Shown here piece after piece: positions 27,401-41,000 of a stretch of DNA of 64,000 nt. The DNA comes from Mesaphorura yosii (lineage: Eukaryota > Arthropoda > Collembola > Poduromorpha > Tullbergiidae): contig WIXG01000159.1 of NCBI GenBank assembly GCA_009869945.1, positions 1-64,000 of the forward strand, written 5' to 3'. Each line of letters starts with the position of its first letter. Positions within the stretch are counted from its first letter, which is position 1. The position numbers and the translations under genes are program-made. The notes below the pieces were generated by a model. That model made no database searches. It was not told where the DNA came from and saw nothing but the letters and a program-made list of their open reading frames with translations.

Positions 27401-30400
27401 TAGTCATGGACATGAACTCTATTGACCATTATCATGATCCATGTTATAACATTGGCATTACCTTTCCATAAAGAAAGCAATGCAACTTTTTGTTGGAACA
27501 TATTTCCACCCGCAGAATGCTCAATCTTTTGTTTCAAAGAAGGTCCTCCACAATATAATATTGACCGAAAACATATCATTTATTGCAATCTGAACCGAAT
27601 TCAAGTTGCCATAAAAAGTTTTAAAACCCGAGGTTCTAAATTCCGTTAACCATATTTGAAATTGTGACTAATACATTTGTATGAAACAAGGGAGGCACGT
27701 GTTTTGGGCATACATACGAAGCATTCAATATTTGTGTACATTCTGTATTTGATTTGCCAGGTTTGGCAGTGCTTTCATCGTTGACCCTCTCCGGCGAGCA
27801 AGTGCTGAGAATTGAGCTGACAGACTGGGATGGAGTGAAACGCGAAGCCAATTACGGATATTTTCGCGTTTCGAATGCGTCTGACTCCTATAGGCTCCAT
27901 GTCACTGATTTTGTGGGAAATGCAGGTACGTCATTTCGTTACAATACGTGAGGCTGTAATGCAGTCCTTTAACCTCGCATCGAGAAGCACATGGAATGCG
28001 GAATGAGAGCCTGCATGAATGAATTAATGCCTTTGGTGAAAATCATGGAGGCATGTAAATTAGCGTGACAGACAGAAGTTTGCTCACTTGAGGTTCTCCT
28101 CTACGATCTGATGCACTGACGGTGGTGGTTCTTTAGAAACTCACAAGGCGAGAGAACATAATTACTCAACTTGGCTTGGCTTATTAAAACTTTCGTACTG
28201 TTGTGGCAGCGGAGTATCTCAACCGTGATAAACGAGGCACGCTGATGGACATGATTGCAATCTCATCCATCCTGCATAACTTGGTGTAAATTAATTATTT
28301 TCAGCTATTATGCGGCTGGATGCATACTTTGATTAATTTGCGGGCGCTGCAAGGTCACGTAGCAGAATTTGTGAATACCTGAACCGTAAATCGTGATGGC
28401 GGCCAGTTATTGTCGAAATTCCGTTTATTGAGCCCAGAAATTTAAAGCCGCAGGATGCTTTTGTCTTTCTATCATTAACGGTAGTCTGACCTGAGTTTCT
28501 CCACTCGTGCAGAAACCGTCCAACGTACGTTTGACACGCGATCCTTTCGTCCTTTTCTTTCTTTATTATCTCAGGGATGAATGAGCACAATAATTAATGT
28601 CAAGCTTAACCTTTTCTCCCTACTCGCGACTCACGAATTCTCAAAATAAACTCGTAGGGATGACTTGAACACACGTACGCGTACGAGGATTAATCCTTCT
28701 AATTTTGTTCACTTTTGTCGTCATTACTCTGCAGGCGATTCGCTGGCGTACCACAACCAGATGCCATTTACGACGATGGACGTGGACAACGACATGGAAA
28801 AAGACATCAACTGCGCACAAAAGTACCGTGGAGGTTGGTGGTACAGAAACTGTCATCAGGTAAGTGAAAATTATTACGCGTCATGCCGTTGCCGTTTTGC
28901 TGCCGCGTCACACAGTATAGGCAGTACTGTCCTTGGCCAAGCGTGAAGACGAGGCACGAGCTGGATTCACTAAAAATACGATTCCTTGATGGAATTTGGT
29001 TACAGAATCAAAGCTCTTTAGTTTGGCAGAACCATTTAAAAACTTCTACGACTAAAAGTGAGGAGCTAATTAGCCAGATTCGAATAGCAAGGGCGTTCAG
29101 GAAATTATTATCGGCAGTTTCCTACATTGCTCTATTGCATCGAGCTTAAGCTTTTTGACTTTCTTTTAGTTAAACTTTTGGATTAGAGAAATTTTTAAGA
29201 CAAAACTTTTGAAGGAGAAATCTTAAAACGAAATGAAACTTTCTGTTAATCTTTTTTCGTAGACAGAGGTTACGATACGATTCTTGGCTCGATGTAGTCT
29301 TTTACTTTTGAGTCTGCGTGGGAAAGTTTCTGAAGGTTTAATACTTTCATGGTAGTGCCCATTGGACCAGACCAGGCCATCTCCTTCACTCATGTTTTTC
29401 TCCAGACTTTTCTCATTTTCTGATACCTCTCTCATCTCACGTCTCACCTCAACTAGACCAGACCAGACCCATGCTCCAGTCAAGTTGAATACATTACAAA
29501 TATTTACTCTTCGCTCCCAATTTCAAACGTTATTCATTCTTTCGTATTGGGAGCAGCATGCAGTAAACGCTTGCTATTCTGGCCCGAAATTCGATGGCGG
29601 CACAGCAAAGAGAAAGGATGTTCCACATTCTTCACTTTTCGTGAAAGAAATTTCTTGTTACATTTATCAGCTCATTCATGTTACGTTTGATTCATCCATT
29701 GAAATCTATATAGGATTGGAGATTTAGGAGTAAGAAAGTCAAGTCATTCATTACGAAGTTAATTAAATTGCTACACACCACAGATATAGACAGGTAGTCG
29801 TATAGCTTGAGCGTCCTTGTCCAACTGTAAGTTCTGCTTTTGCTGCTTCGTACGATCATTTTAAGGAGAAGGAACGAACGCTGCTCTTTCGTGCCCAATT
29901 TGTGAAATGAATATCAGAAATCAATCATTTCTTTCGCTGTAAGTCACGAACTCGACCTACAAAAGTCCAAATTGCAGTGTGGATTGGGCTTTGGCTGTAG
30001 ATTTCTGCTTTATCTTTTCCCATGCAGGTTCTCCCACATTCCCATATAATTTTATGGGTAGAATCAAGAAGAAACAACTTTGCGACTCGTCAAATTTTAT
30101 ATTAATACTACGCTTTTGCTTTCAGACCAACTGACAACCGTGCCATACCGTAGCGCAGAGGCTCGCTAAAACCACTCTTATGATTTATGTTTTCCCTTCA
30201 GAAAGTTTCCGAACTAGAAAAATATCCTCTCGAGATTCCTAAATACACAAAGTCACCTTGAAACCTGTGAGATGCGCGAATTCCCAAAAATTCTGAGACC
30301 ACTTTATTTACGTGGTAAGCCATCCAGGCGCAAAGGCCAAGCATTCGAATTCAGGCACACAGAATTCATTCGTTTAAGGCATTCCAATGCTGCTTCAATG

Positions 30401-33400
30401 CCTTCGCTAGCATTTCCTTTTACTGCCCGGCGACTTGTGCTGCAGAGTTTCGATTTTCTGCTTTCAAACGACTGACGACATATGAAATACGAATCGGTTC
30501 ATAAAATGAACGGATGAACAGATACAAAGTATCTTGCGAAGCTTTGTGATATTTTTTCTGTATTGTTATTGCAGTCAGTCACGCTCGCCCCGTCTCATCC
30601 GATTTTGTTCAATTCAAAGACATGTGTGTTTACTTTGCGCTGACAATAAGAACAAATGATGTCAGGCCAGGCGCATCACTTCATCCTTTTATAAGGACTA
30701 CGCGCACATTTATGAATAACAAAAATTGGAACAATTCACATTCATGTCGCAAGAGTCGTAACCGATAAACATGCCAGCTCCTTTGTCCGGAACTGTTGGT
30801 ACAATCTGCTACTGAAAAATGCAAAATTCCAGCCTTTCAAATACATAAGTTGAATACGAAAATACTGACTCAGCGTCTGACTTCAGTATTATCATAATGA
30901 AAACGGGTATAGGACGCATTTCTGCTAACGACAAAATAACTCGGGTAAAGACAATCATTTTTACATTATGACGGATTTTATGATAATTTCGTCCGTAAAA
31001 GGCAGCATCAGCTAGCTTCTGTTCCGTTAGCTTTAGAGTGCCAAGTTAACAAGTCCGGATTCTGGAAACTTCGCGTTAGTTTTGTGCTTTACAGCCATCA
31101 GCCGGTGTGGGGCGACTATAAGCTTCGACTATAAAGAGTATATGCTTTGACTACGCACTCGCACGGATTACTGTGATTTGTGAGATTCCTCCATGGTTTG
31201 CTTCACCCAGAGATTCGATATTTACTTGATCTTCTTATACGGTAACTACGTACCAATTTGCCTTGCCTCGTGTGCCAGTCGATTGGAAGTTTGCAAACTC
31301 AAGGGAGATATTAAAACTTCACACGGCCTTGTAGACTGAATAGCTTTACCAGCGCATCGCTTGTGGGATTACCTTTCTCCTTCCCTGGAAGCTAGGAAAT
31401 GAGTTATGAGTCATGAGTAAAGTAAGTCAAGTCCCAATTCCTGTCATAATGTAGCAGCAGCTTGAAAACCGCATCATTTCAGCCGGTGTTTATTTTCAAA
31501 GTTCCGCTAATGAAGAAATAGTTTTGCGGTTGGTCGTTCATAATTTGTGTAGTTTCACGTTTTACGGCTCTGGCAAAGCAAAAGAGAATCGAGGCGAGAA
31601 TGTGTGGTCACAGCGAGGAAATGGCGGAATTTTCATTTTCACAGTAGTGAAAGTGTGTGAAGCTCAAATTCAAAAGCAGGACATGTAGAAAATGAAAAAT
31701 GCTTGCTTTAAAATGAAAGCGATGCTGCAGTCGAGTCGCTGTCTCAACTTTTATGCCATCATGAAACAAATCGTATTTGAACGAAAAGTAAAAAATTGCC
31801 GTCTACCAAAATAAAATGCATGGTTATAGTCCTGAAAAGGATAATTCAATTCCATACGCGCTGCGCTGCGCCTTCGACTTAATCTTGCTTGCATTAACTG
31901 GGATGACATCCCAAGAGTACGACACTTGGGTAGCTGGCGACTGCCTCATTAATAACTCGTACCATCTTACAGCTAACTGTAATAACATTTACAATTCAGA
32001 TCATTCAAGCAGAAAATGAATAAAAAATTAGAAGATTAGCTGATGTACGCTGCGCTGCACTTGAAAGAGTGCTTGTTCGCTGATCGCTTTCGACGCTCGT
32101 GAGGAGATGAAATGAGTTGTCAAACCGAGCGACGACGAACCGGATTGAAATCGAATTGCTATTGCCGCGCTGAATGCCGAACCACTATAATAAATGCAGG
32201 AGTTATGCGTTCCGTAGCCTAGCAAATGAAGTATGAAGAATGCACACATGGCATGGCGCGCTGGAATGCTTTCGCTGGAAATGATATTGCAATTTAGCAT
32301 TTTATTATCATTTCGCTTTTTATTTGGAATATTCTCGCAATTCGCCACATTTTTGTATCTTGAAGAGCGTTATAAAAATTCAATTTCGTCTTCTTCAGTA
32401 CTACGGCCAGAGCTGAGTTCATAAGAAAGCCGAAAGCGGCTTCCACTTGTTAGATTGGAATTGGAGTAAAGCTATTTCACATTTAAAGGTGCGCACAATT
32501 CAATTTCACCTTTCGTCTGACCCGACATAGAGTCTTAGTACAGAACTGAACAGTAAGCAAAATCATTGAATTATCTGCGAAAAGGCAGCATTGAAACGGT
32601 CTCGGTCTCGCATTTTGCAAGCAAGCAGTGCATAAAGTCTTTTATGCCTGTTGAATAAATACTACGTTAATACCATACATGAGACGAGAAACAACAGCGC
32701 AGCATGGCAGGGCAGCCGGCATGGGCCAAAGAAGTGTGAGAGAAAGTTTACTTCACTTCGTATGACGTCTGTTCTAGTTGTTATTATGAGTGAAAGTGAA
32801 AGCGCTCGTTTTATTCTCTTTTATGCGATTTCTTTTGTGTCTTCTTATTCTCACCCGCATCTTGCTGTGCTACAGCTACCTTCATTTACCTTCGGCCAAG
32901 GTAGCAAAGAAGTTGGCCTTGTTCAATGTCATTTCATGGCGTTCGCGATGGTGATGGCAATGGCGATACAGTAGAATAGTATAACGAGTAGCGGAGCAGC
33001 GGAACAATAGAATTTCTGGTTATTATAATAACTGAATGAGTTGAGCCCAGAGCTCCTCCACTGTACGGCCTGGCATGCCGGCGTGCTGGCATGGTGGAAT
33101 GAATACGTATAGTGATACACGTTTATGGGCGCTATTATACAGCGCTCCGCACTTTTCCGGGCTTACAATATGCGTTGCAATAATCCGGACGAAAACTGGT
33201 ACTTGGAACAAACACTGGCGAGAATGGCAGTTTGGGTTGTTTATTGTTTCTCGTGCTGTCCGGATCGATTCTGTACGCGAGAGTAATATTTTGAGTGCAT
33301 TCATTTTTCTTCACACAACACACCTGCTGCGATTGTTCACGAAAATGTACGGGAGTCAACTGCAGAAGTTATGAACTGGAGACCCTCCGGCTTCTTGCGT

Positions 33401-34381
33401 CGTTCGTCGTTTTTTATTCTGACTTGGAATTTCAGTGATTGAAAACCTGTACAGCACCATCCAACGAGCTTGACCTGCTTTGCGCTTAGTATTTGCGAAA
33501 AACTCAAGCAAAACTTCTGTAAACGAAATTCTTCGTGACAAGATTCGCAATTCAATTCACCGGCTGGATTCCTTAGTACATTTTTCTTTTGGTCCTCTCC
33601 TGCGCTCGCTTTCTCGTTCTGCTTGAATTGAGTTTTTAATAATGCTTTAAATTCCTGCGTCATGAACTCACCGGAGTCGGAGGCAGCCCTGCGTTTGGCG
33701 CTGTTGGCGTTCTTTTCATGTGCGAAATTTTCGGGTTCGTGTTCACTTTAGCTGTTTCGTTGGTCCTGAAAGATGTGTTTTTGTCCCTTGGGATTTTGCA
33801 CGGGCTCCCTGCATGCTGGAGCACTTACTTCTCTGCATTGTTAGAGTTGACTCGAATTTCGTTCTTACTTTCCTCGTTTCTTTGCCTGCTCTCGTTCCTC
33901 GCCTGGTCCGCATTCGGTATTCAGACGCGATATCCCGGAGTTCAATTGAGGAACAAGGTCAGGCAGTTGCAAATATGTTCTTTCGTATTCTGCACACATT
34001 CAGAAATTGTTCGGAACTATTTTCCAAGGACCCAGCACGCACGACTGACTTTGAAAGAATTCAGCTGCTCAGCCATTCTTGTTGCCTCCTTCCTCACGTA
34101 CGTCAACGTAGTTAAGCAAATCCCATTAAATCGATGGCGGCATAAATCTTGAATTCACAACGGTCAAATACATTACGTGGCTGCAAATTGGCGAAGCTAT
34201 AACTGACTGACTCTTTTTTCTCCAGGCAAATTTGAACGGTCTGTTCCTGGAATCAGGAAATGGGAAGACCGACTCGTATGGTGTTGGCGTCAATTGGTAT
34301 ACCTGGCATGGATATTACTACTCGCTGAAGCACGTGGAAATGAAGATAAGGAATAGACACTTGGAATTCATCACAAATTGA
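21466..34381 (+). CDS. Secreted or membrane-anchored coiled-coil fibrinogen-related protein (scabrous/angiopoietin-like)
   Basis: Thirteen exons: 21466-21975, 22308-22703, 22816-22912, 22974-23097, 23546-23618, 23826-23906, 24885-25401, 26012-26083, 26573-26673, 27140-27293, 27761-27925, 28735-28859 and 34226-34381. They total 2571 nt and encode 856 residues. A hydrophobic stretch at residues 8-28 is a signal peptide or signal anchor. An acidic, low-complexity part follows, then a heptad-rich coiled coil at about 303-445, a Ser/Ala/Asn-rich linker, a Cys-rich patch (TCTACEQ) and a complete fibrinogen C-terminal domain at about 626-856. The four domain cysteines are C630, C660, C790 and C803. 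Diagnostic blocks are [16 protein letters not shown] and [15 protein letters not shown]. Proteins of this build multimerise and bind glycans or receptors outside the cell. Scabrous and angiopoietins are the nearest known architectures; orthology is not settled. Intron 12 is 5.4 kb. Confidence 0.9.
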
Positions 34382-34513
34382 ATGCCTTGGATAAAAAGCC
34401 TTCTTTTCTACAACCAGTTGATTTTAGAATCAATAATGATAATGAATTTATTTACTACATTTACATAGACGTTTGACAGCTAATTTCAATGCTTGACAAA
34501 TGACGATGTGTTG

Positions 34514-34527
34514 AATAAAGCAATAAA
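34514..34527 (+). promoter_or_regulatory. Two AATAAA signals ending the fibrinogen-domain gene
   Basis: AATAAA occurs at 34514-34519 and 34522-34527, about 135 bases after the stop codon on the same strand, and is a good candidate for the gene's 3' end. Confidence 0.6.
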
Positions 34528-35075
34528 AGTGTTTCTCACAAAAATAAGTAAGCGTCGCGTGTACTTACATTAATTTAGGTTTAAAGTTATCCTAAGCGTC
34601 GAATCCAATGACTCATGCAACGTGTGATGCGTGTTTTAAGAAAGTAGAACTTAATTGCTCGATGTAAAATTTCAAAGTGTGATAATGATAGTCTGTGGCA
34701 CTGACTACCGAATGTACCATTGCTAACATTCATCCCACTGCGCCAATGCTTACTAGGTACGATAACCAGACGTTCTCACTAATTCCTTAATGCGATCCAC
34801 AAAAGGATTATCTCAATTGCACCTTAATTAGTAACTAAAGTTTTAGTTACGCCGGCATTATATCATTATGTTGAGATGAAATAATTTCGCCTTTCACGCG
34901 TTCATTCTCATTTGTTGGAAACATTTTGTTTGACTTGAGACATTTCCTTCACTTAGCACACATAACACATTTGATACGACCTAGTAATCTAAATCTCAGG
35001 TTCCGAGTACGAGTACTGTCTTGAACTAGTTGGACCAGGCTTGCGATAAATCATGGCATATGGCACTAGCATGGA
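34528..35075. other. Gap between convergent fibrinogen-domain and MARCH6 genes
   Basis: This holds the MARCH6 3' untranslated region (minus strand). No open frame or RNA gene is supported. A clear minus-strand AATAAA near the MARCH6 stop was not found; the nearest is at 34447-34452, inside the other gene's 3' untranslated region. Confidence 0.4.
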
Positions 35076-38000
35076 TTACTGGATCACCGCTAAAGGCTGG
35101 GGTTGGGGCTGAGGAGACGGAGCTGAGGGAGTTGGTCTTTCGTAGTTGACTAATCGTCGACCAACGAGGTACCTGCAATAGAGAATTTTCATTAGCACTA
35201 TCGCATTAATTTTTTGAAAAGTTCATGACTGCGTACTTATCATTCTTGATGTGTTCATAAAGTTTCTTGAACTGGCGAATTTGAAAATAGATAATGCCAT
35301 AAATGGATGCGACGACCAACAAGAAGGGGAAAATACGTCGTTCAAAAAGATTCAACGCATCTAAGTTAGTCACTACAAACGAAAACGTTTCAATAAATTG
35401 AACAGAGAAAGATCTAGTTTAAAGATGCACAGCTTGACATGTAGGCTTACCGAAAAGAGGTACAATTGATTGACTTATCACATATGGGATGGCCAAGGCC
35501 AGACCGAGGCAAACGATCACGGGAGCGGCTAATTCTTTGATTATGAAGTTGAGATTGATGTTCCGAATTCCATCATTGTATATCTGTTAAACCAAACAGT
35601 ACAAACTTGTGAAGGGCTGGCAGGGGAAGACAGGTTTTGTTTCACGGAAGTGGACTTTCTACTTACCCTTTCAAGTGTCCTCCTGAGCCAGAATTGCTGT
35701 GGTGTCATCATTGTCAAGGCGCATGCTATTTTAATGTATAGCGTGCCCATAACCCAGTTATCACTTGCAAGAAAAAGAGGAGACTGATAAACAGACACTC
35801 GAAAAGGAGCAATGACAACTAGCTCAAATAGTAGTCCGCTCAAGTAAGGGATTAGCCCAATTAGCAGTCCCATTGCAATAGCGGTCTTTGCAACCTTCAA
35901 AGAATTAGTTTTCCAAGTTAGTCCACTGATAAATGATACTGATGTTTTCGCAATGTTGACAAAGTTCAGTTTTTCGTATACCATAATTGCCCATTTCTTC
36001 GTTGTATTCCAAATTACAGCCCAGCCTCTCGGGATCCAAGTACTCAGCAGGAGCCCGACGCGAATAGTTAGCCACGTGATGTACAGTCCACTTGCCACAG
36101 TATATACCTCATGTATTGGCTCATCAATTTGCAGCCAGTAGCTCATAATTGCACGGCCAAGGGATACTAAAAAAATAATTGTGTCGTTAGAAGTGTCTCG
36201 CAGGATGCAAACTAATTCTGTATAATACCTGGTACAGTGACGACTGCAAGACTGACTGCAGTGAAGGTAAAGCACATCGAAAGGAGGAGGACACAAATCT
36301 GTACACAAAGAGAGGTTTTGTTTATGCATGAGAAACAAATCAATTGTTAATTTTGCCTTTTAGATTCATACCCTAAGGTAGAAGTAACTCGGACGTTTGT
36401 AAGGAAGGAAAGCCACCGGACCATCGCGCATGAGAAGCGCTTGATGAGCAGCACCAAGACCTAAGAACCAATCAAAGTCAGTAAAGGCAAAACACCTGCG
36501 ACTTTCGTCTCTGAAAAATGAGCATTAACATTACCTCCTCCTCCAAGCACAAATCCAAGCCCGCCTCCAGCCGCGTCTTCATTCACTTGTGCATCTACTG
36601 GCTGTGGTTGGGCCTGAGCTAAGGGTACATTCTCCTCAGCCGCTGCTGCAACTTCCTCTTGGTCCCGTCGATCTAGCCACTCACGCCAATTTTGTACATC
36701 TATCTCTATCTCTCCTTCTTCCTCGTCTTCCCCTTCGTTTTCTGAGTCCCGATTCTCGAGTTCTAATTCTTCTTGTCCAGCATCTGCTCCGGCTGCAGGT
36801 ACAGTACCTTCATTTTCCTGTAAAACAGAAAGTGGTAATTATGTTTAGACATTGTCCTGAAGTTTTTTAATATAAACCATGCTATAATTTCAATGGGGAA
36901 ATGATTACATTTGTTTGCTTTAGGAAATCCAGCTAGCTGAACTAACAATTTCCTTTTGCAAGCAGTAATAAATTTGGTTTTTACAACACGAGAAGGATGT
37001 GTTTATATTCACATCCTAACCTAGCCACGAGCTACCAATATCAACAAAGTGAAAGCAACATCACAAGGAAACATAGAGTCTCCGCTTCTGCCATTTCCCC
37101 GCACTGTATGTTTACAGAGGCACAATGTACACATGAGGCTTTGTGCGTAGCGAGTGAAATAATGAGAAAGCAGAGAACCGGTTCCAGAGTCCCGTTCCGG
37201 GTGTTATGTTCCTGTGTGTAGTGGAAGGAGGGGGGAGTAAGTGCTCACTCTGTTTCAACAGTCACAACTGCTACATTCACACTCCGCAGCGTCACGCGTA
37301 CTGTACCATATTTCCAAATTTACACAACACACATAAATGGCGAAAAAAATCAGTGGTCATCAAAAATCAATACTTCTTCCAAAAATTTCAAATATGGCAT
37401 GGTTCAAACGCATTTCCAGCACTGCCAGAAAGAAGTATTTTACCTTCGCGTCGTATTTGTTTCAAGAAAGCGATCCGACACCATTGGCTCTCTTCCGAAT
37501 CTTATTTGGTAAGCAATGTCAGTAACTCGCTCTCACTAGCATCAACCAAACTCCCACCTGCCAACTTATTCAATAAATTTCCTTACAACGCATAATTTCA
37601 GGATTTTTAATGGCGTTGGATGTACCTCAAGAACGTGGGTTGGAAGATGCTGACATCCGATTCAACGATCCTAATTTCTGTTTCTTCCCACTGTTCGACT
37701 TTATTCAGCCATTACCAGTTAATTATGCATGTATCTTATATTCTCTAATGTGGATAGGTAAGAATTTAATTGCTTCCAATGCGCAACGGCACTAGACGGG
37801 CACTGCATTAACTTTTTCTTGTGCACTGATATTTAGGAAGCATCGGGATTGCGCTTGGATTTTGTTTCCGGGCATCTTGCACTATGTATATTCTCCCGTA
37901 CTTGTACTTTTACTTGTTGGACAAGTCTCGATGGAATAATCATTCGTACTTGTTTGTGCTAATTGTGATACTGCTTTCAACGTCGGATGCCGGCAAATTC

Positions 38001-41000
38001 TAGTAAGGCCCGACTAAATAGGAAATGTTCAATGCAAAAGGTCAAACATGGTCATTCTTAATTTCCTTTTCCGCTCGCAGCTCGATCGACAGGTATTTTG
38101 GAAAATCGAAAGGAGAATGCTCCAAAAACCAGTCTTCTGCCAGCCCGGCACAAATTCCAAACTGGAACTATTTCATGATCAAGTTTCAGCTCTTCACTCT
38201 GTACTTTTACGCAGCTATTAAGAAAGTTGACGCAGACTGGCTCGCTGGCTATTCCATGAGAAATCTCTCCAAGCACAAAGTCTTTGGATTACTTGGGTAA
38301 AGTAAAGTATTATTGTCAGTGAAGTTCCGGCTGGCAAATTAATTCGTTCACTTTCGAGCAGTTCAGCGATTGATGACAAACTGATTGACTACTACATGAT
38401 TCATATTGGCGGCTTCGTATTCGATCTTACTGTTGGCTTCCTCTTAAATATTGAGAGCACAAAGAAAGTTGCGTTCCTGTTTTCTTTCATGTTTCATGGT
38501 CTTAATGCAATGCTGTTCGATATTGGTGAGAACTGTAATTGCGACATAAACTCATTTTCGATGTTTTGAAAAATGGAAGCTCATTTAATGTATGCATTTT
38601 CAGGAATGTTTCCCTACGCTTGCCTCGCATCGCTTGTGCTATTTTGTAAGCCCTACGAATTCCCGTGTAATCTTTTTGCCTCGAACCCTGACGCACAAGC
38701 ACTATCATCGCAAAAGTCGAAAAGGTCGTACAAAAAAGAGAAAGCGCTTGGAAGTAAACTCAAACCAGTGTCCAGTTCAACGTCAACAAAGGCAAATGCG
38801 AAGAATCTCAAAGTTACAGACTCTGGAAAGAATTGGAAACTAGGCCTCATGGGATTTTATGCTTTCGTCCAGCTGACACTGCCATTTACTCACTGCATTA
38901 CAAAAGTAAGACATAAAGTCTATGCTAAGTGCTTTCAATTGTCAACCAAAGCTATTTCATTCACCTTCTCAAAGGGTTACAACAACTGGACAAACGGTCT
39001 CTACGGGTATTCCTGGGACATGATGGTTTACTCATGGAGCACACTGCATACAAAAATCACGGTCAAAAATTCTGTTACCGGTGAAGTAAGATTCCTGGAG
39101 CCGGACGTAAGTTTTTGAATTAATCAATGCAAAAATTGTACGACACTTCTGTAAGTCGTGCCCAGAAAATACAAAATCAATTTGCACAGGTTTGGACAAC
39201 AAATGATCGATGGAGCAGTCATGCTGACATGGCCAAACAATACGCAAAATGCATCGAGAAGAACTTGGCTCAGTTCAATGTTACCAATACGCAAGTCTAC
39301 TTCGACGTCTGGAAATCCCTCAACGGCAGATTTCAGCAGCGTATATTTGACCCAAGGGTTGACATGTTAAAAGCGCCCTGGAGTCCATGGTCGAGCGTCT
39401 CGTGGGTTTTGCCATTGTTAACAGAATTCTCACACTGGAGAAGAAATGTGTTCGAGGACATTTCTACGGAAGTTTCAAACTGGGCAAAGACGTCCAATGT
39501 AATTTTTGTGGCTGACTATCCGGGATTATACCTGGACAATTATCTGCCTCGTCATCTCTCAAATATTTCAATCATTCTAATGAGAGGAAAGATTACCGTC
39601 GAGCAAACGGGACAAGGAAATGTGACATTAAATGCTGGCACCACTTTCGAATTGCGTAAAGCATTCAATAAACGTGTGAGTGTTGAAGCCGAGAAATTTC
39701 ATAAAGTACACACTATTTCGGAGTCGCCTTCGTGCTATATGTACACTTACACGAATACCACCGCCGAGTCAGAAACTTCAGACACGGCGCAAGCAAAAGA
39801 AACGCCTACATGCACTAGAATAATGAACACACTTAAAAATTTTGTGTCAGAAAAAATTCAGGTATTTTCTCGGAGTTTCTACTTGATCGTGAATGCTTAT
39901 CTGAATGTATTATTTGATGTGCCAATGGTGGTTCGCAAACCGACAGATTGAAACTACGATTCATACTTCAAAATCGCTTTCACTAAATACTCAACATCAG
40001 CACGCTCAATGTCATTGCTTTAAATTGTCGATGTGATATTGCTTCAGTTTTGCTAATAAAATTTGCTAGTATATGAGATATAGCTAGAAAAATTACAAGT
40101 TACTTACTTCCTGGTCCAGTTGCACATCTCCCAAAAGATAGGATCGAAGATCGAGTAACCAAGCCATTGCTACAAACCAGCCCTTCAGCATATGTTTCAC
40201 CCAGTCTCTGGAATGGCCTTGTTCCAGCAACGCTGGCATCATAACTTGCAAGAGGACCAATTCAAGTGATAATTCATGCGTTGATTCCCTGATAAATGTA
40301 AAACATATATAGCTTGTTAAATATAGTTTGGTAAATAAAACATTTAAAAATCCCTATGCTTTGCTTACGTAGTGAAGACAAATACATATGGCAAGAAGTT
40401 GGGTTTGACCCTTTTGATTATGCGGATTGGTAACCAAATCATCAGCAACACAGTGGTACCGAAAATAATCATGGAGAACAGGAACCGGCGGACATGCCGC
40501 AGCATTGGTAAGTGAATCATCTAGAAAAGAACAAAGTTAGCGACTGAAGCTCGACTCAAAACTCCGCGCTGTTCTAACCTCTTGAATTGGATTGAAGTCA
40601 GGATCGTTGAGATTCCGAAGGAACCAGAGTACGCCGGGTCTTAATACTTCTCTCATCAGTAAAACGAAAGATGCGAAATAGAATACATACACCATTCCAC
40701 ACAGCCAGTGCATAAACATGCTTGTTCCTGGAGCTTTCTTGAAACTAGCTTCACGATCCTTTAACGTAGAATCGAACATAGCTAAAGAACAGACGTCTAT
40801 CCACCAGCCACACACGAGAGGGAAAATCCCTATTTCAATGACGGACAGGAGGCAGACTTTAACCACCACGTAGCACAGGCCCAAAATCTTCCTGCATCTA
40901 AATTCATGAACAAAGTCATAAATTTCAAGGACACAAAATATAAGTCGTTTGAGCTCACTTTCTCAGACGCAGCAACGTGGACAGCGCATGGAGCAGGACA

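Noticed and set aside
33718-34152. Two long plus-strand open frames in different phases
   Set aside because: They sit in the large last intron of the fibrinogen-domain gene, overlap each other, and show no domain or good splice joins.
35541-36338. 265-codon minus-strand open frame taken as a single exon
   Set aside because: It runs through real MARCH6 exons 13-16 and the introns between them. Phase and homology show several exons instead.
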